Below are positions 1 through 6,512 of a stretch of DNA of 27,909 bases, in pieces; positions within the stretch are counted from its first letter, which is position 1; every line of letters begins with the position of its first letter. The notes beneath the pieces are model-generated. The model saw only the letters and a list, made by a program, of their open reading frames with translations. It was not told the DNA's origin and did no database searches. The stretch is taken from positions 1 to 27,909 of the IMG/VR virus record IMGVR_UViG_3300027801_000125; one strand, given 5' to 3'. Source of the stretch: a virus. Both the position numbers and the translations under genes were made by a program.

Positions 1-87
1 AAAGTAATACTTGCAATCTTTATTATCATTTGGATTATATTAATAATTGAAGCTATATTTTTCACTAAATACGAAGACGAACTATGA
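1..87 (+). CDS. C-terminal end of a small membrane protein (5' truncated by the window)
   Basis: The window opens inside a reading frame that stays open from base 1 to a TGA at 85-87, giving 28 residues. It begins KVILAIFIIIWIILII and ends EAIFFTKYEDEL. The first 20 or so residues are almost entirely Ile, Leu, Phe and Val, so this is one transmembrane helix followed by a short acidic tail. The start lies outside the window. The stop overlaps the ATG of the next gene in an ATGA, which suggests translational coupling. No function can be assigned. A small phage membrane protein is the simplest reading. Confidence 0.5.
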   Translation, partial: KVILAIFIIIWIILIIEAIFFTKYEDEL

Positions 88-377
88 AAATAAAAAACCA
101 AGTTAAATACTGGCTGGAAAAATATGCTAGTCTAAGAGATTGCGATAATAGGCTTTGCTCTAATTTTTGGGCTGAAGAGTTGAGCAATTTAAACCTTCCA
201 CATCAAGATTTTTTAACCGCTTACGCCAATAATAAGCTATCTTCAGCAACTACAATAAGAAGAGCTAGGGCAAAGCTTCAAGAAGAGTGTCCTGAACTTA
301 GGGGCGAAAAATATCAATTTAGACAAACGGCTTTAGTTAAAAAGTTTCAATCAGACTTAGGCTATGAAGTCAATTAG
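84..377 (+). CDS. Hypothetical phage protein, possible DNA-binding
   Basis: This 97-residue protein is basic and without membrane segments. Its C-terminal half carries RRARAKLQEECPELRG (about residues 59-74), which I associate with small phage proteins of unknown function found near recombination genes. The Arg/Lys-rich stretch after SSATTI could be the recognition part of a helix-turn-helix, but no standard domain is clear. The ATG at 84 overlaps the stop of the preceding gene, and the 3' end overlaps the NinG-like gene by 14 bases, so it is part of a coupled operon. A role beside NinG in DNA processing is inference from position only. Confidence 0.7.
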   Translation: MKIKNQVKYWLEKYASLRDCDNRLCSNFWAEELSNLNLPHQDFLTAYANNKLSSATTIRRARAKLQEECPELRGEKYQFRQTALVKKFQSDLGYEVN

Positions 378-768
378 TAAATTAGTTAAGGAGCTTGATA
401 AATGGTTTAGCTTATTCATAAGACTTAGGAATGTAGATGCTTTCGGAAATGTAACTTGTTTCACTTGCGGAAAGTATGCCAGCTATAAAAGTGGTATGCA
501 GTGCGGACACTTTCAGAGCCGAAGGCACTACTCAACTCGCTGGGATGAGCGAAACTGTGAAGTCCAATGTATCGGATGTAATATGTTTAATCAAGGTGAG
601 CAGCACAAATTCGCTAAAAATTTGAACGCTAAATACGGGGAAGGTTGTGCTGATGAACTGGAACAAAAAGCCCGCACCACCGTAAAGCTAATGCGGTCAG
701 ATTATGAAGTCAATATCAGTTATTATAAGAACCTTGTTCATAAGTTTATAAAGGAACGTAAATTATAA
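364..768 (+). CDS. ninG: NinG/Rap-like recombination protein with zinc-finger/HNH-type motifs
   Basis: The 134-residue product matches the pattern of lambda NinG (Rap), a structure-specific nuclease that assists phage recombination. Visible ligand pairs are C32-x2-C35, C47-G-H49-F, H55 and C65-x3-C69-x2-C72-N, with the segment RWDERNCEVQCIGCN typical of the family. The tail is lysine- and arginine-rich, fitting DNA binding. At 134 residues it is shorter than lambda NinG, which I recall as roughly 200, but the Cys/His core is complete. It overlaps the preceding gene by 14 bases. The family assignment is from motif recognition. That it resolves recombination intermediates here is inference from the family. 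Confidence 0.85.
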   Translation: MKSISKLVKELDKWFSLFIRLRNVDAFGNVTCFTCGKYASYKSGMQCGHFQSRRHYSTRWDERNCEVQCIGCNMFNQGEQHKFAKNLNAKYGEGCADELEQKARTTVKLMRSDYEVNISYYKNLVHKFIKERKL

Positions 769-776
769 TTATTATT

Positions 777-792
777 TTTCTATTTTTGACGT
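777..792 (+). promoter_or_regulatory. Looser copy of the TTTCTATT leader element
   Basis: TTTCTATT at 777-784 lies 8 nt before the ATG at 793. The three gapless copies at 2321, 7891 and 20738 have the same octamer 7 nt before their ATG. This copy also reads TATTTTTG at 781-788, which matches the Bacteroidota -7 box TAnnTTTG, but no clear TTTG box lies about 19 nt upstream. A promoter is possible and unproven. Confidence 0.3.
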
Positions 793-1152
793 ATGCGAAA
801 TATCATATACGCCAACCGTGAACACGAGGTATTAATTTCAACCTACATTCAACTGGCTTGTGACTTTGCAAAAGAAGTTTCCACCAAATCAAAATACAAT
901 GACTATCTTGATGTTGCAGACTTAATTTTTGAGTATCACAACAACTACGGGAACTCAATTGACAGACAAAATTGGTGTGACTGGATAATGATTATTCCAA
1001 TAAATATGACCGTTATGACTAACGGTTTTTTTGCTGGTATTTCAAAACGAAATACGCAAGCCAATATAAACTCATATAAATTAGTTCTTGACAATATGCT
1101 TGAAGATGTAGTCAAAAAAGTAACTGAAATGAAAATACCAATTGATGACTGA
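793..1152 (+). CDS. Hypothetical phage protein
   Basis: A 119-residue protein with mixed charge, aromatic-rich and without a convincing signal peptide. The segment WCDWIMIIPINMTVMTNGFF (residues 56-75) is hydrophobic, but it contains Asp and Pro and is more likely a buried core than a membrane helix. I do not recognise a domain. It starts after a 24-nt gap following the NinG-like gene and overlaps the next gene by 8 bases when that gene is started at its ATG (1145). The context of phage regulatory and recombination genes does not define a role. Confidence 0.7.
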   Translation: MRNIIYANREHEVLISTYIQLACDFAKEVSTKSKYNDYLDVADLIFEYHNNYGNSIDRQNWCDWIMIIPINMTVMTNGFFAGISKRNTQANINSYKLVLDNMLEDVVKKVTEMKIPIDD

Positions 1153-1720
1153 AGTTTATTTGAAAATATCTGAACTTTCAAAATGGTATAAAAAGATATG
1201 TTTTGGCCTAACAAAAGACGAAGAAGCCATAAACGATGCTGTTCAGGAATTAATGCTATATTTTTTAAGTATGAACCCTGACACGTTGCTGAACATATAT
1301 ATAAAGGACGGAGAGCTAGGCTTGAAGAAATATGGTGCGGTAGTATTAAAAAGGAGTTTAACGTCCGTACGAAGCAATTTCTACTATAAATACCGAAAGT
1401 ATTATAAGAACCTAGTTGGCCAAACATTAAGCACCAGTTCAAGCTCATATGACAAAGTTCAAAATGATTTTCATAAAAGCATTTACAACCTTCCACAAGA
1501 GGAACTGGAAGAGGATAATTCAACTTGGGAAAAGTTAGAAAAAATTGACGTGATACTCGATACTCTACACTGGTACGATAAAAGGTTATTTGAATTATAT
1601 TATACGGAAAAAACCACCCTTGACAGTTTAGCTAAACAAACTGGTATAAGTAGAAACAGTATTTTCACAACCCTTCAGAAAGTAAGATATATAATTAAAG
1701 ACAAAATAAAAGATGAGTAA
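1145..1720 (+). CDS. Sigma-70-like helix-turn-helix protein
   Basis: I start this 191-residue protein at the ATG at 1145; a TTG lies one codon upstream at 1142. The N-terminal part is helical with YLKISELSKWYKKICF and an acidic EEAINDAVQEL segment resembling sigma region 2. The C-terminal part (about residues 134-185) resembles sigma region 4: a helix with YDKRLFELYY, then TTLDSLAKQTGISRNSIF as the helix-turn-helix, then a basic tail. Proteins of this kind in phages can be sigma factors redirecting host polymerase to late genes, or DNA-binding packaging factors. A Ser-rich linker near residues 97-102 separates the halves. It could read the repeated leader elements described at 2321, 7891 and 20738, but that link is inference. 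Confidence 0.65.
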   Translation: MTEVYLKISELSKWYKKICFGLTKDEEAINDAVQELMLYFLSMNPDTLLNIYIKDGELGLKKYGAVVLKRSLTSVRSNFYYKYRKYYKNLVGQTLSTSSSSYDKVQNDFHKSIYNLPQEELEEDNSTWEKLEKIDVILDTLHWYDKRLFELYYTEKTTLDSLAKQTGISRNSIFTTLQKVRYIIKDKIKDE

Positions 1721-2129
1721 TTTTTTTGCTCCTGATGAAGTGTATAAAAAACGTATTGCTATATGCAAGAGTTGTGATCACTACTTCAAACCAACGGGGA
1801 ACTGTAAGATGTGCGGATGTTTTATGAAACTAAAAGCGAGAATTTCAATGATGGATTGTCCTAAACAATACTGGACTTGTTTTGAGTTCGGAAATACAAA
1901 GCAAGATGCTAAACAAGTAATCCCAAAAGAACTTATAAATGAAGTAATAGAATTATATCCTCAATTTAAAACTGGTAGAGCTTCAAACCAAGAAGTAAAA
2001 AGGAGAATGATTACTTTATATAACGTTATTTTTAGCGGACATTTCAATGTTAAAACAAGTTGCTCCGGTTGTTTACAAACGGTATGGTCAGCTCTTGGAA
2101 AAATATATAACGAAAACCAACCTAAATGA
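1713..2129 (+). CDS. Zinc-ribbon protein
   Basis: This 138-residue protein has an N-terminal zinc ribbon: C18-x2-C21, C31-x2-C34-x-C36, then C49-P, with W54 after it. The spacing and the phrase CKMCGCFMKLKAR recall a zinc-ribbon family common in Bacteroidota phages and possibly related to DUF6171. The C-terminal half is separate, helical, and ends with a further Cys pair in TSCSGCLQTVW. It overlaps the sigma-like gene by 8 bases and the next gene by 4, so it belongs to the same operon. Binding to nucleic acid or to RNA polymerase is plausible for a zinc ribbon in this position, but nothing in the sequence decides it. Confidence 0.7.
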   Translation: MSNFFAPDEVYKKRIAICKSCDHYFKPTGNCKMCGCFMKLKARISMMDCPKQYWTCFEFGNTKQDAKQVIPKELINEVIELYPQFKTGRASNQEVKRRMITLYNVIFSGHFNVKTSCSGCLQTVWSALGKIYNENQPK

Positions 2130-2326
2130 GATATAAAAACTTAAAGCAAACTTTAAGAAATCAAATAAAAAATTCAGTTCAAGTTTTATGGACTTGGAAA
2201 AAAGGTGAAGATGAAGAGTTTACAATGATATATAAAGCGTATGGAGATACCCTCCCGATATATACGCCCGCCCAACTACTTGACTTATTAACAGAAGAGG
2301 ATAAAGAGCTAGCGAAAAACAAATAA
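2126..2326 (+). CDS. Hypothetical small protein
   Basis: A 66-residue soluble protein, basic at the N-terminus (RYKNLKQTLRNQIKNS) and acidic toward the end (LLTEEDKELAKNK). The ATG overlaps the preceding stop in an ATGA. Its last codons overlap the start of the 30-nt leader element that precedes the ParB-like gene. I recognise no domain. It closes the first block of genes before the ParB/PAPS-reductase cassette. Confidence 0.65.
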   Translation: MRYKNLKQTLRNQIKNSVQVLWTWKKGEDEEFTMIYKAYGDTLPIYTPAQLLDLLTEEDKELAKNK

Positions 2327-2347
2327 CCAATTTTTCTATTAAAGATT
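2321..2347 (+). promoter_or_regulatory. Repeated leader element, copy A (upstream of the first ParB-like gene)
   Basis: The 30 nt ending in the ATG at 2348-2350 align without gaps to the 30 nt ending in the ATGs at 7918 and 20765. Shared bases include AAC-C/T-CAA, then TTTCTATTA, then TTATG. TATTA sits at -11 to -7 relative to the A of the ATG. The sequence shows the conservation and the fixed distance. A promoter giving a leaderless mRNA, or a ribosome-loading element, is inference. Confidence 0.55.
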
Positions 2348-2929
2348 ATGATTACAAAGTTACCATTAAGCAAAATAACACCCAACAATGACAATCCTAG
2401 AATAATAAAGGATAATAAATTCAATAAACTGGTTGCAAGTATTAAGGAGTTTCCTGAAATGCTGGATTATAGACCATTAATACTTGATGATAACCACGTT
2501 ATTCTTGGCGGAAATATGAGATACAAGGCTTGTATTGAAGCTGGTCTAACTGAAATACCTTGCCAACTGGTATTCGGCTGGACTGATGAGCAAAAGAAAC
2601 AATTTATAATAAAAGACAACGTAAGTTTCGGTGACTGGGAATGGGATATACTGGCTAATGAGTGGGATAGTGTGGAGCTAGGCACTTGGGGAATGGACGT
2701 ATGGAAAAATGCTGACGATAATTTCTTTAATTTAGATCAAGCGGCTGAAGAGGATAAACCAGCACCAAAGTCAAGTGATAATGATTACAGTTCTTTTGAA
2801 CTAATTATGCTGCACGAAAACAAACTGAAATTTATTGAGGTGCTGGCTGCAATTAAAGAAGAAAATAGCGTTGACAAATTAGAGGACGCGATAATGATAT
2901 TAATTAACAAATACCAAGAAAAAAAATGA
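2348..2929 (+). CDS. ParB/sulfiredoxin-like N-terminal domain protein (first copy)
   Basis: This 193-residue protein has a ParB/Srx-like fold signature in residues 1-110: KITPNNDNPR near residues 9-18, then VILGGNMRYKACIEAG (51-66) with the GGxxR nucleotide-binding box at 54-58. The rest is acidic and lacks the helix-turn-helix and dimer domains of partition ParB, so a plasmid-partition role is unlikely. Members of this superfamily include CTP-binding ParB, ATP-using sulfiredoxin and free-serine kinase, and IbrB partners PAPS-reductase-like IbrA. It is the first gene of a five-gene coupled cassette, overlapping the cupin gene by 4 bases. It begins directly after the repeated leader element, consistent with a new transcription or translation unit. 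Confidence 0.8.
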   Translation: MITKLPLSKITPNNDNPRIIKDNKFNKLVASIKEFPEMLDYRPLILDDNHVILGGNMRYKACIEAGLTEIPCQLVFGWTDEQKKQFIIKDNVSFGDWEWDILANEWDSVELGTWGMDVWKNADDNFFNLDQAAEEDKPAPKSSDNDYSSFELIMLHENKLKFIEVLAAIKEENSVDKLEDAIMILINKYQEKK

Positions 2930-3756
2930 TACCAAAAAACATCAAGTATGAAGAAAATAACGCTTTTATTTCTTTTGACAGTAAAAATTCTGGCCTAGTC
3001 TTTGACGATAGCAGCCACGCAAAATATCCTATAAGATATTATAATGTTATAAACGGAGAAGGGGCTGAAATAAAAAAGGATCATAGTTATTACGGGTTTT
3101 GCTATGAAGGGTTTACAAACTTTCGTAATGAAACTGATCCACCTTTTAATCTAATGAGTGGTCAGGCTTTTTCAATGCAAGGACCTTTTGAATTAACACC
3201 TTCAACTTCAAAAATTATGTTAATTGAAGTGCTGCATACAAAAGGAATATATCCTGAAACTAATTACAAAGCTATGACGGTTGTATGCGGTGGACTTGAA
3301 AAGGAAGGGCGGTTGAAATATATTGACGGATGTACTGATAGTTTATTAATACCTCCAGTTAAAATGGGTGACCCTTGCTTCAATCACTTATCGTTTCCTA
3401 AAAACATTGACCAAACCCAGCACACCCACCCGAGTCATAGAATCGGAATAGTAGCAAAAGGACAAGGCCGTTGTATTACGCCCTTCGGGATATTGCCACT
3501 GGTTAAAGGAATGATATTTGTGATAAAAGAATGGGATAAAAAAACATACAACAAAGGGCTTGACGGTAAAGATTATCCAAATGGTCAGCACTCATTTGAA
3601 ACAACTGATGAAGGTATGGATGTAGTAGCCTTTCACCCTGATAGTGATTTTGGAGCAACTGATATTAACCACCCTATGATAAACCGAACGCTAGTTAAAA
3701 ATGAAAAAGGAGAACTTGTTTCAGCGTCAGAAATTGAAAGCATAAGAACTAAATAA
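2926..3756 (+). CDS. Cupin-domain protein, probably two cupin halves
   Basis: The 276-residue product has a clear C-terminal cupin. Motif 1 is QHTHPSHRIGIVAKGQG with candidate metal ligands H166, H168 and H171, and motif 2 is PNGQH (218-222) with H222. Residues about 35-120 look like a second, degenerate beta-barrel lacking the His cluster, so the protein may be a bicupin. Cupins include dioxygenases, isomerases and sugar or amino-acid binding proteins, so the substrate cannot be told. It lies between a ParB-like gene (4-base overlap) and a PAPS-reductase-like gene (TAATG, one shared base). That position makes an enzymatic role in the same pathway likely. Cysteine dioxygenase-like chemistry is conceivable given the sulfur-linked neighbours, but this is speculative. 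Confidence 0.78.
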   Translation: MIPKNIKYEENNAFISFDSKNSGLVFDDSSHAKYPIRYYNVINGEGAEIKKDHSYYGFCYEGFTNFRNETDPPFNLMSGQAFSMQGPFELTPSTSKIMLIEVLHTKGIYPETNYKAMTVVCGGLEKEGRLKYIDGCTDSLLIPPVKMGDPCFNHLSFPKNIDQTQHTHPSHRIGIVAKGQGRCITPFGILPLVKGMIFVIKEWDKKTYNKGLDGKDYPNGQHSFETTDEGMDVVAFHPDSDFGATDINHPMINRTLVKNEKGELVSASEIESIRTK

Positions 3757-4472
3757 TGCTTAAGGATAAAATAGATGAAGCTACCAATATACTTCTAAAG
3801 GTTGCTCACCGTGATACTATGAGAAACCCTATGCTTTTATGGTCGGGCGGAAAGGATAGTATTGTAACCGCTCACTTAGTTCAAAAAGTCTTAGGTATAA
3901 CTAAGGGCTTTTGTGAAAGTTCATTGATTACGACCGCACTTGATGAAGAGGTGAGGGGGATTTCAAAAGCTATGGGCTTAAATATAGTTTACGAAAACAA
4001 TATATCAAAAGAGAAATTCGCGAGGAACTGGTTTAACCAAGTGCCGCCTAAAAAATGGAAACCGTCAGACTGTGATAAAATAAGACACTGGGATAGCATA
4101 CCAAAGTTCGCTAAGAAAAATAATATCTCAATGATGTTATTTGGTAGAAGGCTTGAAGAAAACACTATCCCGAAACCTTATTATTTCACAAAAAAATACG
4201 GAAAGGCTCTGCAAGTTCACCCTATATATAATTGGACGAGAGCGGAAGTATTTGAGTACAAAGCACAAGAAGGTTTAACGTTCCCGAAGTGTTATTCAGA
4301 CGGCTCTAAACACTTATTTAATATAGTATCTATGATGCAATTTGAATACAAAGCTTCAAATGATATTAATAAATGTTTTGACATACTGGCAAAGGATCAC
4401 TTTGAATACTTAGTTGAAGGGGCAAAAGTTGATGAACGTGCTGCAAAATATCTTGAACAAAATGGCTACTAG
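3756..4472 (+). CDS. PAPS-reductase-like / ATP-pyrophosphatase family protein (short copy)
   Basis: This 238-residue protein carries the PP-loop SGGKDS at residues 30-35, the pyrophosphatase signature of the adenylyl-transfer family that includes CysH, DndC and IbrA. Further family motifs are FGRRLEEN, with its paired Arg, and HPIYNWTRAEVFEY. A KPSDCDKIRH segment sits where the family usually places a substrate-contacting loop. I see no ECGLH motif at the C-terminus, the catalytic site of true PAPS or APS reductases. The start shares one base with the cupin stop and the 3' end overlaps the next paralogue by 11 bases. It probably activates a substrate through adenylation. Sulfate reduction is not supported. 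Confidence 0.8.
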   Translation: MLKDKIDEATNILLKVAHRDTMRNPMLLWSGGKDSIVTAHLVQKVLGITKGFCESSLITTALDEEVRGISKAMGLNIVYENNISKEKFARNWFNQVPPKKWKPSDCDKIRHWDSIPKFAKKNNISMMLFGRRLEENTIPKPYYFTKKYGKALQVHPIYNWTRAEVFEYKAQEGLTFPKCYSDGSKHLFNIVSMMQFEYKASNDINKCFDILAKDHFEYLVEGAKVDERAAKYLEQNGY

Positions 4473-5664
4473 AAAAAAACAATATAACGAAACTAATGTT
4501 TATGATGAAAGTCTTAAAAGGATTGAACACCTTTTTACTTCTTTTGATAATATAGTGGTAAACTTTTCAGCGGGGAAGGATAGTACGGCCGTATTAAACT
4601 TAGCTCTTGAAGTAGCTCTGAAGCTAAATAAACCCCTCTCAGTCAACTTTTTTGATGAAGAGGTAATACACCCGCCCACGATTGAATATGCTGAAAGAGT
4701 AAGAGCATTAAATAAAGGCGTTCAATTTAACTGGTATTGCTTAGAATTTAAACATAGAAACGCTTGTTCAAATGAAGAGCCGTTTTGGTATTGCTGGGAT
4801 AAATCTAAGAAAGATAAATGGGTGCGGCCACTACCAAAAAACGTGATCACTAAACACCCCAAGTTCAAAAAGGAAATGAGTTTCCAAGAGTTTAGCACCT
4901 TGCTACCGAATAAGTCTGACGGCTCAACTTGTATTATGACTGGCGTAAGAACTCAGGAAAGTTTCAGAAGAATGAAAGCGATGTCAGTTAAAAAGAATGA
5001 TAACTACATAGCACGGGAAGGTCATATAGCTCACGCTCACCCGATTTATGATTGGTCAAGTGAGGACGTATGGCTAGCGGTTGTCAAATTTGGCTGGGAT
5101 TATAACAAAACGTATGACGTTATGAATAAGACCAAAATGTATAATAAGTTTCTTCAGCAAAGGGTATGTCCACCTTTCGGAGAAGAGCCGTTACGAGGCT
5201 TGTGGTTGTACTCTGAATGCTTTCCTGAAATGTGGCACAAAATGTTAGATAGAGTTCAAGGGGTTTCAACTGCGTGGCGTTATGCAAATAGTGAACTTTA
5301 TGGAGTAGGTAAAAAAGTGAAGCCTGAAGAAATTGAAAGCTATAAAAAATGGGCTGAAGTAATCCTTGAAAGTTATGACCAAGTTGCGGTTAATACAGTC
5401 AAGACAAATCTTAATACAATCATAAGAAGGCACTATGCGAAAACAAATGATGAGATACCCGATGAAGCTAACCACCCACTAACGGGAACATCTTGGGCTT
5501 TTATATGTAAGTTAGCTATCAAGGGAGATTTCAAAGGACGTACGGGACCAACGCTTGAAGGTAACGCAATTACAGAGCAAAAAAAATTAGGAATACATAC
5601 GTTTGATGAAGCAATAATTAAGTTTGGAAAGCCTGAATATATTAACCGTAAATTTAACAAATAA
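4462..5664 (+). CDS. IbrA-like PAPS-reductase family protein (long copy)
   Basis: I start this 400-residue protein at the ATG at 4462, overlapping the previous stop by 11 bases. An in-frame TTG lies 16 codons further up at 4414. The PP-loop is SAGKDS (residues 36-41). DEEVIHPPT, ITGVRTQES-like MTGVRTQESFRRM, and HPIYDWSSEDVWLAV follow in the expected order. A C-terminal extension with DYNKTYDVMNK and GLWLYSECFPEMW resembles IbrA with its DUF3440 region. No ECGLH motif is present. In E. coli, IbrA with IbrB regulates eib genes, and related pairs occur on phages. Here the IbrB-like gene follows immediately. Function in this phage could be regulatory or nucleic-acid modifying. Confidence 0.82.
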   Translation: MATRKKQYNETNVYDESLKRIEHLFTSFDNIVVNFSAGKDSTAVLNLALEVALKLNKPLSVNFFDEEVIHPPTIEYAERVRALNKGVQFNWYCLEFKHRNACSNEEPFWYCWDKSKKDKWVRPLPKNVITKHPKFKKEMSFQEFSTLLPNKSDGSTCIMTGVRTQESFRRMKAMSVKKNDNYIAREGHIAHAHPIYDWSSEDVWLAVVKFGWDYNKTYDVMNKTKMYNKFLQQRVCPPFGEEPLRGLWLYSECFPEMWHKMLDRVQGVSTAWRYANSELYGVGKKVKPEEIESYKKWAEVILESYDQVAVNTVKTNLNTIIRRHYAKTNDEIPDEANHPLTGTSWAFICKLAIKGDFKGRTGPTLEGNAITEQKKLGIHTFDEAIIKFGKPEYINRKFNK

Positions 5665-6162
5665 ATGAAACAACCACTTGACAAAATTGAATGGATTGAT
5701 AGGAAGAAATTAACGCCTAACAATTATAATCCTAACAAAGTAGCACCCCGTGAATTAAAGCTATTGAAAACCTCAATACTTGAAGATGGTTGGACGCAGC
5801 CAATTGTCATTAATCCTGACCATACAATCGTTGACGGGTTTCATCGTTGGACGGTTTCAGGAGATAAAGATATATTTGAATTAACTAAAGGTAAAGTTCC
5901 AGTTGTTATGGTTTATCCAAAAGATAAAAGTCAGCAACAAATGGCCACCATAAGACACAACCGAGCAAGAGGAACTCACGGCGTTTTAGAAATGAGTAAG
6001 ATTATTACTGATATGAAAGAACAAGGTATAAGCGGAGAGGATATGATGAAGCGTTTAGGTATGGAACGGGAAGAGGTTGTTCGGCTACTGTTTAGGGCTG
6101 GCATTCCTAAAAGTGAAGTGTTCAAAGAAAAGGAGTTTAGTAAATCTTGGACTCCTGAATAA
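5665..6162 (+). CDS. IbrB-like ParB/sulfiredoxin domain protein (second copy)
   Basis: A 165-residue single-domain ParB/Srx-like protein. Visible motifs are KKLTPNNYNPN (14-24), PIVINPDHTIVDGFHRW (46-62) with the DGFHR box, and IRHNRARGTHG, which I associate with IbrB-type proteins. A C-terminal helical part (MSKIITDMKEQGISGEDMMKR) resembles the helix-turn-helix of ParB, so DNA binding is possible. The ATG follows the IbrA-like stop without a gap, and its own stop shares a base with the TerS start. It is only weakly similar to the ParB-like protein at 2348, which shares fold motifs but not the HNRARG segment, so the two are not a recent duplication. Confidence 0.82.
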   Translation: MKQPLDKIEWIDRKKLTPNNYNPNKVAPRELKLLKTSILEDGWTQPIVINPDHTIVDGFHRWTVSGDKDIFELTKGKVPVVMVYPKDKSQQQMATIRHNRARGTHGVLEMSKIITDMKEQGISGEDMMKRLGMEREEVVRLLFRAGIPKSEVFKEKEFSKSWTPE

Positions 6163-6512
6163 TGAACAAAACTGAACACAATAAAAAAGGTATGCTTGAC
6201 GCTCTTGAAAAGTCGCTCGGTATTGTTACCACCGCTTGCAAGAATGTAGGCATAGGAAGAACGATATACTATGAATGGTTGAAGTCTGATGAAGCATTTG
6301 CTCAAGCGGTTAAAGAGGTTTCAAATATAGCTCTTGACTTTGCTGAAAGCCAACTGCATAAGCAAATAGGTGACGGGAACACTTCAGCTACTATTTTTTA
6401 TCTAAAGACAAAAGGTAAAAAGCGGGGTTACGTTGAGCGGTCAGAACTTGACTTACAAAGCGGTGACGAGCCTATCAAAATAAACGTAAACATCAAGGGA
6501 GTTGAACATTGA
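6162..6512 (+). CDS. terS: Terminase small subunit
   Basis: This 116-residue protein has an N-terminal helix-turn-helix (LGIVTTACKNVGIGRTIYYEWL, in parts at residues 19-40), followed by DEAFAQAVKEV and ATIFYLKTKGKKRGYVER. This is the usual order in phBC6A51-type small terminases. It would recognise phage DNA and load the large subunit for packaging. Its position directly before TerL supports the call. The ATG shares one base with the IbrB-like stop (TAATG), and the 3' end overlaps TerL by 11 bases. The coupling ties packaging-gene expression to the cassette upstream. Confidence 0.88.
   Translation: MNKTEHNKKGMLDALEKSLGIVTTACKNVGIGRTIYYEWLKSDEAFAQAVKEVSNIALDFAESQLHKQIGDGNTSATIFYLKTKGKKRGYVERSELDLQSGDEPIKINVNIKGVEH

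Noticed and set aside
945-1523. Open frame of 192 codons on the - strand
   Set aside because: It lies opposite two coupled + strand genes, one with a sigma-like domain. Its translation has no recognisable motif.
2348-2929. Plasmid or prophage partition ParB
   Set aside because: No ParA gene, no parS-like palindrome and no ParB helix-turn-helix and dimer domains. The neighbours point to an IbrB-like role.
4414-4461. TTG start for the IbrA-like protein, adding 16 residues
   Set aside because: The ATG at 4462 fits the short overlaps used throughout, and the added residues overlap the previous gene and look non-conserved.
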